Source: Dimorphilus gyrociliatus (taxonomy: Eukaryota; Annelida; Polychaeta; Dinophilidae). Taken from it: a DNA stretch of 64,000 nt. The stretch is taken from the NCBI GenBank assembly GCA_904063045.1, contig CAJFCJ010000004.1, forward strand, positions 1,977,713-2,041,712, written 5' to 3'. Every line of letters starts with the position of its first letter. Position 1 is the stretch's first letter. Made by a program: the position numbers and the translations under genes. Positions 13,801-28,300 of this stretch are shown here, piece after piece. The notes under the pieces were generated by a model that searched no databases, was not told where the DNA came from, and was given only the letters and a program-made list of their open reading frames with translations.

Positions 13801-15613
13801 TTTCTTGTTTGCTAATATATATGATGCGCAAAAAGATTAACGAATTCATTAACTAATGGTTATATGTTTCTTTTTTCCATATACGTCTGAATTTTAGGCT
13901 AATAGGCTAGAATCTTGACATTTAGTTTTATTGTAGCGTGAAAGCGCTGTATAGATTTTCATTTTCTTAGCAATTCTTCGTTTTTCTCTTTCTACTTCTT
14001 GATTCAATTATTTATAGATATAACATCTATGTACTAAATACAGTATATACAGATATATATATTTATTTATAGTACATCATAAACTGTCTATTGCACAAAA
14101 TATACAAATGATCATTTAGGAATATTGCTCCTTTTTTTCTTTATTTGAAGTGAAAAAAAGGATATTTAAAAATGACCTAATGGAAAAAAGGATGATAAAT
14201 CACTCATACGATTTCTATTGAAGACACACCTTAGTTTCGGTGCAAATTTTCATATGCTTTTGCTATAGTTATTTATATGTATCCTAGAAAAAGTGTTTTA
14301 AATTAGGCATCAGTAGTACACTAGTTTAAGTAGATTGATTGCTTTAGTGTCTCTTTTACGCATAATGAACCTAATTAAAATTCTCGACAGGGTTTACGGC
14401 TGTAAGATGGTATCACCAAAACGCTTTGCTGCACAATTTCAAAATAATCTGCACTTAACCGGCTCAAGAGAACTAAAAACGGACCAAGTGCTCTCAACTA
14501 CGGAAAACTAAAACATCCCTTAGAAAAGCAAACAAAAAGCGATAAACAAACAACTAGGCAGCGTTTCATCAAAACCATCATCCATTATCGCTTATCTGAA
14601 TAGGCGCGGTGCATCCAATCGTGACCCGACTCGAAAAACTGGAAAAATTAGGTTTCGGAACTAACCTGTTAGTATATTATTTTTTCTAAGTGACGACGTT
14701 AATCTTTTCGCAATATTTGTATTTTCTTATTTAAGTTGGTCAGCTTAGTCACTAAAGTAAAGGCAAATAGTTGAGTTCTTTTTACAAAAATGAATTGAAG
14801 TTTTGCAGATCAAGAATTTTGCAGTTTTAGATTTTCTCCGTTCTTGGACGAGACTGTCTTGCTAAGTGGGCTGGAATCACGGACTTATTGCTTTTGATTA
14901 CTTATAAATTAGAAGAGGAATTGGTACCCTGCTTAAAGAACTTCTCTATCGAACATTTCGCAAACGCCATCTATATGCCGGTCTCTTAAAAATTTATAGC
15001 AGCAAGTTTGTATTTGCTAGATTTGATTAGTTTTATCGAAATTTGGCGTCTTTTATCTGATGTATGTTTGTTTTATCATACGAAAATTGCTGTCTGTGTC
15101 AGCTGATTATCCGAAATTGTTGGTTCTATATTCAAATTAGAAAGTATCAGTCAGAATCTATCGTCTTCTTTCTCTCCCATTTTTTCTTATCTTTCCACTT
15201 TCTTTACGTGATTAGAATTTTCGACATCCGTTCAAACGGCACGCAAGCAAACTACTCTTCCTGATGATTTTAATAAATATTCGATTCATTTTTTTCGCCA
15301 GAATTAGGATGAAAGAAGACAAGAGCACGAATTTTTCAAGATGCTGAGAATTTCTATAAGGAATTACTTTCTTATCTTAACTACTTGATAAAACTCTTGA
15401 ATGATATTGATATCCTTATCCTGCTGTAGTGTATTTGATCATTTTTTCTCTCAAAGTCAACTCTTCTTCTGATAGTTACCCTTATCAGAAAGAATAAAAA
15501 TAAGTATAAAAAAGACAGAAAGACAAAAAGAAAAAGACTTTGTATATATGATATATACCATATAAAGAAGATAATAAGAAGAGAACCAAGAAGCAAAGCA
15601 ATGAATAGGAAGG

Positions 15614-15660
15614 GGACAGACAAGACAAGACAAGATAAGACAGACAGACAGACAGACAGG
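15614..15660. repeat. (ACAAG)n/(ACAG)n tandem repeat
   Basis: Three ACAAG-type units followed by several ACAG units. The minus-strand translation gives Leu/Ser/Cys-rich artefact frames. Confidence 0.85.
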
Positions 15661-16385
15661 GAGAAATATATACATATAGATATAAAAGATGTAGAGAATA
15701 GAGTAAAAAATTGATAGTTTAGACACATCAAACATATAGTAAATGATGATAATGATTTTTAGTTTCATGTGATGAAGTATGAATCGTTAAATAGAGAAAC
15801 AAACTAGAAAGATAAGGTATATTCTACAAACAAAGATAATAGATTCTCAGAAATACTGAGTTTGATAAATTGAATTAAATTTATTCAGTAAAATTCCTTG
15901 CGTAAGTCAATGGTATTAACAGATTGCGGAAAATTTTTAACAGGTTGCACCTACGCACTCTTTTTCCTTTCACTATTTGACTTTATCACATTCATAACAC
16001 TTACACTTTTTCGCTCCTTCTATCTATCTCTATCTTTCTAAGACTTAAGTAGGTAAAAACTTCACTTTTGCTTTTTTCTGAGGGTTGCTAATTCAATTTA
16101 TCATTTCAAGAGTATAAAATATTAGAAACGGAAATACACGGTAATATAGTTAAAGAAGATAAATTCGAAATATAAGTTTTCTTTTCTACATGGATGAACA
16201 TAATGTACTTTACGTAAGGCGTATTTTATGGGCTTTTAATAAATTACTGTTGGCTACAGGCAAAAATGGTCTTTTTAAAAGTCGTTTGGTTTTGAATTAT
16301 TAATAGGGTTCTTATTCTTTTTTCCTGTAAGAACTAATGATATTTATATGTTATAAACAAGAAGCAGGAAACCGTTGGAAGAGAG

Positions 16386-16425
16386 CTAGAGAGAGAGAGG
16401 GGGGGCAGGGAGAGAGAGAGAGTCA
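16386..16425. repeat. (GA)n purine tract
   Basis: A GA-rich tract interrupted by a G run (gggggg). Confidence 0.8.
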
Positions 16426-19400
16426 GAAAGACAGATTAAAGTGGTTGAAGGAAAGAAAGTTACGAAGACAAATTAATATAATCAGTCAATACTAAAAAGC
16501 AGGGTAAAAAGTATTTAATAAAAAAGTACTGTACTAAGTAGCGTAGAGTGAAAGAAAAAAAAAACAATTTCATTCATTTGGTTATAAATTTTATTTCTCT
16601 TCGGCTAAAAATAACAACTTTTTCTTTAGGTTATCAACAACAATGGTCCCTATTATAGTCTTATAGACTACCTTGCCTTCGGTTTATGAATATTATACAT
16701 TGTTATAGTTTGCAACAGTATCATCTACCTCGTATCCTCTTGGTATTGGAAAAGAATTTATCATTGCAATACAATAAAGAGAGTCTGAATAGGTTTTTAT
16801 TCAAAAAACGATTGCTATTGAATTCTTTAATTATTCTTGTCGAGTTGGGAAGAATAATGTTAGGACGTACAAGATTTCCTTAATTAAGATCTATTCACGG
16901 TTGTTTAGTAAATAGACATTTAACGATATACTTTAAGTATTATTACTTTCATTTCTATGGAATTCTTTATCTTTAGCTCTTTCTCTTAAAATCGTCTATT
17001 AAAATCTGTAAACGGCGTAAAAATTGAGAGTAGACATTATAGTAAGGATTCCGATTGTACTATATTCTCTCTTTCTCCGCATCTAATCTCCATATGTTCG
17101 AAGAGCTTTAGAAAAGATTCTACAGAAAGAAATTCTACGACGAATCCTTTCTTTATCTTGTTTAACCAGATAAAATCCTAGTATAATGTAATTTTGTCTG
17201 ATTGGTAAAAGTGAGCCTTTGTTAATGGTGACTATCGATAGATGGCGATATTTAGTGGGTGGCACCTACAGGAAAGGAGGGAAATTACTATTCCTCACCA
17301 AATAAGTATGATTATTCACTAAAACTAATGTAAAGTTGAAGATCGGAAGCCTACTTTTAGTATATGAACTAGGAAGCTTTCTTGATAAAATAGACTTCAA
17401 GGTTGCCTTGTTATAGTGAAAATCGCATCTTTATTCTGAATAGTAAAAAGGGAGACAAAAAGAGATAAAGAGCAGTGGATTTTTAAGAAAAGGAATGGGG
17501 GTGTTCTTTAAGGGTATGATTATTGCAAAAAATAACTTTATAAACGAGCTTTTCAACATCATAAAATTTCCTTTCTATTCTTTTTCATCATAGATTTAAT
17601 ACATGGAAACGGTCCAAATATATATACAGTATATAGTCAATTTCTCTTAACGAGTCTTTCTTTTCCTATAAAACATACTATAAAGGAAATATTGAGGAAA
17701 TCTTATATATTTGTCATGTAATATACTGTATATACTGTATATATGTATATATTAGTATGCCTTATCTACTGAATATAAGTATGGAAAATATTTCCTGTTT
17801 TCACATGAAAACACCATTCCCTTTCGTATTAACAAAATAAGAAATTTGTACTACTAAGGGAAAAGCAAAAGACTAATAATTTTCTAGTCGTGCGTTAATA
17901 TTGAATGTAATCTTAGACAGATTTGTTCTTATTAATCTATTATTACTAATAAATAAAAAGCCATGTATAATAAACTACAAAAAAGAATGATCAATTCTAT
18001 TTTAGCAACTGATACCATATCTTGCAGCAAAATAATTATTTTTTCTTGCCTCTTCAACTAATACTTTTCATATAAAATTTTTCTTGTAAGTTTGTTCGGT
18101 ATCTTTATTTTTCATTCAGAGAGGCGACTTATAAGGTAATTTCCATATGAAAATATTATAGTACCTACAGTACCCTGGATATAGATGATAAATAAGAAAT
18201 GGATTTTTTTTTGTAATAATATAGCCTTCTATATATACTTTATACAGTATATATATATAAACGTACTATATACAAAATTAGATGTGAAAAGTAGTAACAT
18301 ACTTTTAATATAGAATTAAATAAGTAAGCTTTAAATAAACAATAAAAACAGTGCAAAAGAAGCAACATAGAATAAAATATATCTATATATAATATAGTTT
18401 CTTTAAATAGATCTGTGATTATGATACCACCCTTTTAAAATACATCGAAAATATTTATTTGTCATAATATCAATAGATGTTGTCTTTATTTTCTAACAAT
18501 ACTATTTATTTGCAATAGACAGCACATTATATTAATTTTTTATTTTATATTTTCTTTTATTTAGTAGTAAAGTAACAATATTTTAAAAATGCAATTATTT
18601 CCTTTCAAATGTAACAAAATTTAAAGAGAAGATCTATATATATATATATATATTCTATATATATAATATACATATAATTAATGTATTTGTACACTGTAAT
18701 CATCTTCTTATATATCTTAAATAATCTTCAAATTGAAAAATTCTCTCATTTATTTACCAAGCATTTACTGATATTATATCGAAAAGTGCTGTACCAGTAT
18801 CCATAGTAAAGAGTAGTTTGCTAAATGCATCATTTTCTTAAACGTTGTAGAAATGGAAACAACTGTTTTTCTAGTAGTAGGAAAATCTTTTGACTCTAAA
18901 TATTTGCCTTTTTAACTCTATAATTTGAACACTATCCATTTATTAATGATAACTTTTGTACATTATGCGCCTAGTCTATTTATTTAAACTTTTAGTTCAG
19001 TTAAAAAGTTCTTCAGTGATATTTCATTCTCAAATCTTTATATTTATATGTACATTTTACTTTTACTGCTCTAGATTTACAGTCAATATTTATAAAAATA
19101 ATATAGTAATAAAAGATTTCTTAATAGTTACGGAAATTACTCGTAAAATTTACTCAAAGTAAAGAAAAATATTGATTGAGAGTATGGAAAATAAATAGGA
19201 AAAGGACATAAAGTGTATGCGATAGAGCTATGTTATAATAATGACAGCATTTATAGTAATAATGGATAGAAATGTAATTAGAAATTTCACTCATTAACTA
19301 TTAGAAACATTCCTATTGAACCATAAGATTGATTTTATATAATGAAAGAAACTTTTAAGGTTGTTTGGTAGGTTTCACTAAAACAAAAGATCATGAATAT

Positions 19401-19929
19401 CAAAAGGATAGGAATTCATTTTTAAAGGGGTATTTTTGAAACTAAGAATCATAAAAAGTTTACTTTAAAGGAAAGAAAAGAAGTTTACAAAATAATACAT
19501 TAAATGCAAAAAACTTAATCTGTAAGATAAGATTATCTTCATTAACATTTGATAATTTTAGCATAATATGTTCATCATGTGCCAAAATGTGAATTTTTAG
19601 ATTCTCTACTTAAAAAGTTCTTCTGTGGAAGAACGTATAATATTTGTATAGCTCTCTTTTTAATATTTCAGCTGCAATTACAGATAAATAATTGTTATGC
19701 AATAGCGAAATAAGAAATGATATAATGCATACTGATTTGAAAAGCCAGCCTTTCCCTAAAGATGGCGATACCTTTTCGTAAAGCTTAAAAGTCAATGGAA
19801 ATTCTGTGTGAAAAGAAAAGCCTTAAAATAGACTTTATCGCACAAAGACCATTTCATCTTAAAGAGAAACGTCACTTCCTCTATAACATCTCCGAAAACG
19901 TCTCTATACTTAAAATACTATATACAAAA

Positions 19930-20276
19930 AATAATACTCAAGCGTAAATAACGACGTGATGCCTACTGTTGACGCCCTATAACGCGCGATTAAACGCGGA
20001 AACGTCGCTAAACAATCTGCGAACACTTAATGTTGAATCTACATATAATCTCTGAGAAAATAACCTAAGAAATCCTTATATCTCATCAGCCCAGACTGTG
20101 CAACAACCATAAAACCAATATTATATAGACTAATAGACTTTCTGAACGCTTAATTACGAGCACGTCAAACCTTATTATCATATTTCGCGCCGACACTGGC
20201 GCCGTCTACGTCCGCGCAAGCAATCGCCGTCGAGCCGACGGATGGATTAACTTTTTTCGTTTTTACAAAGTGAAAA
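19930..20276 (+). promoter_or_regulatory. Probable VGLUT promoter / 5' UTR region
   Basis: GC content rises sharply before the VGLUT start, with clustered CpGs (for example around 19980-20015 and 20185-20245). No clear TATA box is placed where a start site would be expected. The 5' UTR exon limits cannot be fixed from sequence. Confidence 0.45.
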
Positions 20277-20368
20277 ATGTCGTTTAAGGAAACGGTCGTC
20301 ACCGTTCTTGAATCGGTTGGAAGAGCAATTGGTGACGCCGCTTTCGCCGTTAAACAAACCGTAGTTAG
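20277..20368 (+). CDS. VGLUT: VGLUT exon 1 (start codon, N-terminal cytoplasmic segment)
   Basis: ATG at 20277 opens 30 codons (begins [15 protein letters not shown]), then AG before a strong GTGAGT donor. Exon 2 supplies the third base of codon 31. It is much more GC-rich than the flanks. The segment could form an amphipathic helix. Confidence 0.8.
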
Positions 20369-20542
20369 GTGAGTTTTTTTTTCTCAAGGCAGTCTACATC
20401 TTATTGCTATCTTTGCTGACGGAGTGTTGTGAATAATGTAAGATCAGAAAAGTTTATTACTTTAGTTTCTTTTCTTGGAATAAGTTAGTTTAAATTAGAT
20501 AGTAATTTAATAGGCTTTATGAAAAAATAGAAGAGAAAAGAG

Positions 20543-20573
<31 letters not shown>

Positions 20574-20636
20574 CGGAGAGTGAAAGTGAGAAATTGATAG
20601 AGATAGCTGCAAAATCAGTGTGTGTATGTTTGTTAG

Positions 20637-20667
<31 letters not shown>

Positions 20668-23600
20668 GAAAGACATGGAGAAGGATAGAAAAATAGATAG
20701 ATAAAGTTAAAGAAAATTGAAATTAATTCATTCTCAATATTTTTAATGGAATTAAACATCTATTTTTCCAGATTTCTTATAAATTTATACTTTTTGAATA
20801 GTACAGTATTATCGTAGTTTCAACGTGTTTTTTTTTATTTTTAAATACAATGTAATCTCAAGTAAATTACATTCTTTTTCGTATAAAAAGGAAAATCAAA
20901 AACTAAACGTTTCCATACGACAAAGCAATATTGGTATATTCTTTGGCATTTATTTTCTAATTGACATTTCTGTGCAATCTTTTTCGTACCATATTAATCG
21001 TATATGAGAAAATTAGTAGTTTATAACACTAACTTTTTAACTATTGAATACTTATATATAGTTACATATTACAATTTTGTTTATTTTTTTTAATAATCTC
21101 TACAAAAGTTTGTATTGTTGAGATTATTATTACAGTTTTTGTTTTTATTTGTATTCTCTCTCTCTCTCTCTCTTATAATCTTCTTGTTGAATAGATTAAT
21201 TCATTATTTATTTATATGTAATTGGTAAATGTTAAATCTTCTTTTAGCCTTATCTGTCAAAGAATTAGTGTAGGTTTTGGAAAAAGACATATTAGCTGTA
21301 AATAACTAGTATGCTCTATATAATCATAACATTATTATATTTAACTATCTCCCTCTTTCGCTCTTTCTCTATCTAGATGTTTAAAATTTAATTTTAATTT
21401 TCGTCTTTTAATATAACCTAAAGAAATTTAATTAATATTGAGGATAGGAAGTTCTTTGAGGCAGAATATGATATTATAGTCTTGAGCTTTTCAGGATTGA
21501 AAAGTGTATACAATAAGATAGAATTATTTGAATAATTATATCCTTTACAAAAGGTTTGGTATACAGTTATGTAAAGCCTTACTTGTTCCATTTTCCACAT
21601 GTTGATCTGTAAGGAGAATGTTAATAAAAACAACGTTATATATACAGTATATATATATATATATATATGAAACTGAAGATATGTACTCTTTGCATTTGTC
21701 CAAGTTTCTTCTATAACAAAAAAAAATAAGTTAACAACAATAACAAGCTTATAATTAGGTGAAGAAAACGAAAAGGAAAGAGCTATAGGCAACATTTTCG
21801 GTTCCGCTTTCCTCTCAGTCTCTTTTAGTCTATTGTGTGGAACGCCGCCACTACCAAGTCCATTACTGCTGTTTACGGAGGCATTTGCATAATTAATTGC
21901 CGATCGAAAGCAGACCGAATTCTATTACGGCCGACTAGGCAAATTTATATAGTGGAGAAGACTTAGAAAATTGCGGAAGTCGTACAAAGCGTTTGTAAAG
22001 CGGTACGAGTCGAATGTTAAAAGCATTGAAAAAATATCTAGTACAGAGGAATGCTGATAAAAAAATTGAGCATTAATTTCTAGCTATATTTTTTTTATGG
22101 ATATGCCGATATGTTTGTTAGGCTTTTTCTTTACTTAAATTCCATTAATTATTACAAAAGTTGAACGCAAATCCATTAACGAAATTCGTATCTCTCACTT
22201 CACATATTAAAAGTAGTTTGTTGAGTTTGCTTATATACTTATGTAGTATATTTACTGAATATTTCCAATACTCTCATTCAACTGTACGATAATAATAGTT
22301 TAGTTTTTCTTCTCTTTTCTATTTCGATTCTCTTTATCTTCGTTAAAATAACATTTTGTATGGGAAAGGAAAGGAAAAAGCCAAGAGAGGAAAGTATTAA
22401 AAGAAAGATGATGTCTAATCGAATAACTTGATTTGTAATTCAAAGGACTAGGAAGTTTTAGTTCACCACAATATTCTATGCAATTGTAGATTCAGCTAGA
22501 CTCTTAGCTGACATGAAAATAAAGAACTTTCTCTTCTTAATTCCTTTATTAATAAACATTTTCTCATCTTTTATTTCTCTTTCTATGAAGGAATATAGAG
22601 ATAGGGCTTTTAGCTCTGCGTAGACACCAGATAGACTTACCTGGATAACTACTTTATTGAAAGGAGAATAAAAGTTCCCTATTGTTAAAATCTTTCCTAC
22701 TATTCTGCAGTTAGACAAAATATTCTTTTAATTCACCATATGAAATACTAAATTGAAATATCCTAATAGGTGCAAGCTTTGTGGATTGCAATTTTCAAAT
22801 CTTATAAATAGATTTTTGTGTAGAGTTTCATAAAATAGTCTTATCTTCTTAGAGAATTGAATTTTATTTCCAAGTCTTTCCTATCTTTCGACGATTTGAC
22901 ACTAATAGAAAAAGTTGTTTGATATTGATACGCAAAGGAAAAGAAACATATATCTGTTGGCTTTTAAGTCTGGTATTATTAGTTTTAATCACGGGAGTAA
23001 AGGGATAATTGGCAATTGGATCAGTAATCTCTTTCCCTCTATATTTATGTTGATATAAATATTAATAAATATGTTTATATACACTTATGTAAAAGTAATA
23101 TTATCGAGCTACATGTAAGAATACATTAAGGTCCAGGGCTCAGAATGGTATTTCAAGAAATAGTGTATTTCTCCTTTATATCTAAATTAATTCTGAGAGA
23201 ATTAAATCAAGCATTAATGAAAGCTATAAATTTATTTCTATATTATAGCAGCAGAAGTGACAAATGCATCCATAAATTTTAATTGTATCCATAAATAACT
23301 AGGTAGGATATTTGGTCCAGTGAGAGAGAGCTATGAAGGAATAAACAGAACAGGAAGAGAAAGAGACAGAGACAGAGATACAGATTATATACGATAGAAA
23401 GAGCACGAGAAGTTCATTGATAAAAATAAAATTGAAAGGAAAAAATTGAAAGGAGAAATTTTATGAGCAATTGTGTGTGTTTATAAATAATCTCTCTGAA
23501 TATACATCTAAAAGTATGATTTAAGTTAGAAATGAAAATAAATCAATAGATTCCTTATAGTATATTACATTAGCATTGAAAAATAACGGAACGTGCTTAC

Positions 23601-25046
23601 TAATGTATAATCTGTACACCGTACTATTTGTTGACAAACAATTACTGTCAAATTTTTATTCTAGTCATGCCCATTTGTATTTTGTTGCATTGCTTTTTAG
23701 TAGGATTAAGAAAATGAAAATCTCATTAGAACAAATTGAAAATAAACATTATAGTTTAGTTAGTAAACTTTGTTGGATTCATCCTTAAAAAGAGGCGAAA
23801 ATAATGAAATATTAATGAAATCTTTAGAGGCTATTGTAAAGAGTGAGTGCTAAAAGCATTCAGAGGTGATGGAACGCCCAAAGCTTCCCGACTAATGTAA
23901 TCCACAATTTTTCAATCTGACAAATGCTGATACTATGAAGACCTATATAAACTTTGTGCGTACTACTGTATACATTTATTTCATATATATGCTAGCGATA
24001 TTTGAAATTCCCAGGCTTTTCACTGCTTCATAATACTCTTTACATACAATATATCCTTTCTAGGCTTACAATATTACCGCTTGACAAACAATCACGGCCG
24101 ATGCCAGCAGAAATAAGAACAAAAAGAATGTTTGTACTAGTCAAACTTAGCTGATCGAATTGCGTGGGGGGAGAGAAGAGAAAGGGAAATACTTAAAAAT
24201 TGCTCAATTTTTAAGTCACCAACACAGTTGGAGTTTATACATCGTCCCTTTACCTTGTTCTTAGGGGTTTTAACTAGGATTAAAAGAGATTAGCATCTCC
24301 CGGCCCGAAATATTATTGTCCGCTTTTGAGATAGTTCACTTGCTTTTTTCTCTCTCTGAATCTTTTCCTTATTTAAGTTGGAATCTGTAATAATTGATAA
24401 ATAACTCTTAAGTTTGTTATTTATCTTCTCTCATAAACTCAATGCAATAAGAGAGGGCGGGAAGTTCTATATAAACTTTTAAATAAAGACGTCAAAAGAA
24501 CCGAAGGGTGTCACAAAACACCAAAACCATTTAATATAGACTAACGGCCCTATTATTAGCAAGGTCCTTCGGTCGGGCGTTTTTTTACGCATCCACATGC
24601 GGTCCATTTAGACTTACAATAGGCCGTCTAGAATTCGACGCCCCGCAGCTCTAGGCCTACATTTGCGTCTAATTCCGTTATAAAAGATGCGCACAAAGGC
24701 GCTATCGATTCGAAGCTCTCTCCGTAATATTCTGACCTTTACAGGTCCACAAGCTATTTACGTTATGAAAAAGTTTTTTTTTTTTATTTATTTCCTTCTC
24801 ATTTTAACCAAAAAAACCTGTTATTATTAATCAATCAACTAGGAAACTTTGACATATTCAACATAAAAATAATCATACAAAATGTTAATTAACACATTTA
24901 ATAGTAAAAGAAAATTTAATTTTAAAGTCAAATCAAATACGTATCTAACAGATATTAGTTTGGATATAACGCAATCTATATGTTTCTATATCAACTATAT
25001 TACCTATATATCTATATATTCTACTATAATATCTAGAATATAATAT

Positions 25047-25098
<52 letters not shown>

Positions 25099-25276
25099 AC
25101 TGTATACATAGTACTATATTAATATTTTAAAAATATAACGAAATAACGTTAAATTAAGAGAACAAATGTAGATTAAATATAGCTTTTGTTACGGTTGTCA
25201 ATTATATTTTAGATTCATTCATATTTTTACCTCTTTCTCTCTCTCTCTCTCTCTAAAAATATATAAAATATGTATA

Positions 25277-25317
<41 letters not shown>

Positions 25318-28300
25318 AGATCTGTATTAATATATAAAATGCATACATGTTATTTTCTTTGTAAAACCAGTAATCGTTTTGAAAGGAGAGTTGGTTTCTA
25401 GTATTCTATTTGAGTACATAAAACGCTTGAATTATGTATTTGAGGCGAATCGCGTGCTTCTCTAAACGCTTGTAAGCGCCTAAGCGAAGCCGTTACACGA
25501 TTTTCCTTTTCGTAATTGTAGATTTTTCAACTAAGGCCCATATAAAAAAAAACAGAGAAAAAGAGACTGTTGAAAATGTTATTTCTCTTATTTAAATTTA
25601 TAATAATACTGAAAGAAAAGAGAAACAAAGAAATAATATTAAATACAGATGATTTATTAAAACTTATGAAAAAGATTTTAGGTTTTGATAATGAAAATGA
25701 TTACTTCATAAAGATATTATGCTAATGGAAAATATAATGAAAATATCATAGAGAATTTTAAAATGGAGATCTTACTTGTTATTAGTTTGAAAATGATTAA
25801 AGAGAAAAGGAATGATATTTCGTTAAGTTATAAACCGTACATTGACTAATGAAAGTACCCACATTTTATTGTTAATGCATTTAGTACCTGATGATCGATA
25901 TTATCTGGAAGATAAAATGTCTAGATTAAAAATTAAACGCTTTTTTTTACACTTTACTAAATATAGTTTGTACATTCTGTATTCTCAATGTAGCTCATAA
26001 ATTAATATAACAAAATAGATTATATTTTCTTATAGAAATACTATCTTTATATTAAAAGATAGAAATTTGAAAAGACAAAGTTTATCTTATATTTATTTTA
26101 TAAAATATAACAAACTCTACATCATTTTTTAGAATATCAAAAAAAAAGCCACAAAGCGAAATGCAGAAGCGCTTTGCGAGTTGATAAAAAATTTATAGCT
26201 TATGATAAATGCCATATTAGTGGCTCATAACATATATGCTGTTTTTAGCACTTCTCCTACCATGTATTGAGTGAGTGGGAGAAAGAAATTGAGTGGGTGA
26301 AGGAATAGGAATGATATTAGTAAGATATTAAATAAATGGTTTATGGAAAGAAGCAGTGTAGAAGTAAAATGAGGAACATATACTGAATCAGGAAATAGTA
26401 AGGAGAGAAGGAAAGGTAGCGCAAGACCTTCTGAAAATATCCCTTTAAGAAGAAATCTTCCCACCGATTTTCTTCCGTAGGACGCATTAACGAAATTCGC
26501 TCTATTTCCTTTTATGCGTGGTTAAGTGCATTAGAGACGATTTTCGACGTTACAACACTCTTTAAGTTCCTTGTCTATTTTAAAATATGACAATGGATAT
26601 TCATACTCGAAGAAGAGAAAAAATAAAATATGATTGCGTTTCCTGATAATATAATACTAAACGTTGAATTTATATTTTCATAAAATCTGTAAGATATTCC
26701 GCGTTTAATTTACAAATAGATACTCTATTTTTTGTTACCAATCTCTAATATGAAATTTCTTAATTAAACGCAAATAAACAATAGATTGATTAGGCGTTAA
26801 CACCTCTTTTAAAGATATAACAATGCAAAAATGTATCATTATTTTCGCAATATACATATAAGAATTACCTATAAAAAGTCTATTTATATACATTTATATG
26901 GAAATATATCGAAATTTATTTTTACTTACTATCCCTTTTATATGGGCTTATTTCTATTATAAAGTATTCACAGAGCAAAAATAAATTCAATGTATTAATA
27001 AATCACTTTCTAAATAATTCAAATATAATATTACGTAACTCTGAACGAATACAATAGTTAAGGCTATTGGTACATAAAAGGAAATTTTTCAACCAATGCT
27101 TAATGAAAAAGGGATATATTTTTACGTTAATGAACGCATATCTATATACTGTATAAACCTTTATATGTGTATACATATTATATATTAGTATATATCACTG
27201 TGAGAGGGCGGGAGAGGGTACAAAAAACTCAATATGAATTATATTGGTATATACTGACATTAATTCATTAAAATTCATGTCAATAGGCCTTAAAAACAAA
27301 TTCAATGAATATTACTTTAAAAACCATATAAAAACAGAAAACTATATTAATATTAATACCCTGATAAAAAATTGCTTTAAGTCATTTTCTATACAAAAGT
27401 AAAGAAGTAGAAATTATCAAGAATATATATGCAAAAATATACATATATACATGTATGAATTCATTTTTTCACTATAATTTTTAATATATTCATGTATATT
27501 GATTTATAGAAAAAAAGAGGGGTTTGTTGTGCGAGATTGTTCATAAATGAATTCTAAACGAGAAGAGAGATGATAGCTTTTATGTTAAAGCTACAAAACA
27601 GACATAAAATTTCCTAGTTTATAAAAGAAAAGAGGCTATAGGAAATTTATTATTTGGCATGAGACCTCATGTACTACATATTTTAGATGTTATAAATGCA
27701 ATATTGTTCTTATATTTATAAGAATTACCCTTACTTTACCTTAATCTTTTTTGCGAAAATCTGTTAAAAATCGTACGACCTCTTTATTTTCTGATGAATA
27801 ATAGAGAGAGAGAGAGAGAGAGAGAGAAAGAAAGAGAAACAGAAGAATGTATAGAAAAGAAGTTTATTTGTTTCTCTTGACCATCACAGTAATATACTTA
27901 ACAAAGAGAAGAAAAGGTAAACGGATATAATATATTTTAGAGGGAATTTGCAAGGCCTATATAGTTTAGTATCATTTGAAATACTATAAATTCCCAAAAG
28001 TAGATATAGACTAGTTAATTATTTAAATAATTAGATATTTTCTCAATATTTCGAAAGGAGAAGACATTTATTTAATATTACACATATGCTCTCTTGATAT
28101 TGCCATTTTAAAATGATTTTATATACAAATATAAGAGAATTTCTTTGGCACTTGCTTAGTCAATTAAAATTCTACTCAGACCCTCCTTACGACGATCATA
28201 AACGAAAGCGTATTAAGGCAACTCGTTATCTCACACAATATTGGAAATTATTTTGATAAACGCGCTTAATAAAAGCATAAAACAAATCAAGCTACAAGAA

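Larger units (their letters stand above)
3074..20276. other. 17 kb region without a supported gene
   Basis: AT-rich sequence with dense stops in all frames, poly-A/T runs and microsatellites. Upstream exons of the minus-strand membrane protein gene may hide here. Local GC-richer stretches stand out near 6955-7085, 10560-10815, 14380-14640 and 14831-14989. Several open frames of 60-116 codons exist, but most are low-complexity Phe/Leu/Ser or Lys/Arg translations of pyrimidine or purine tracts. Confidence 0.6.

Noticed and set aside
15381-15768. Two overlapping minus-strand ORFs of 116 and 103 codons
   Set aside because: Driven by an ACAG/ACAAG repeat and A-rich sequence; Leu/Ser/Phe/Ile-rich without any domain.
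20485-20759. Minus-strand Ser/Leu-rich frames
   Set aside because: Produced by GA microsatellites in VGLUT intron 1.
26225-26464. 79-codon minus-strand ORF rich in Leu/Phe
   Set aside because: Composition expected from AT-rich intron sequence; lies inside VGLUT intron 1 with no further evidence.
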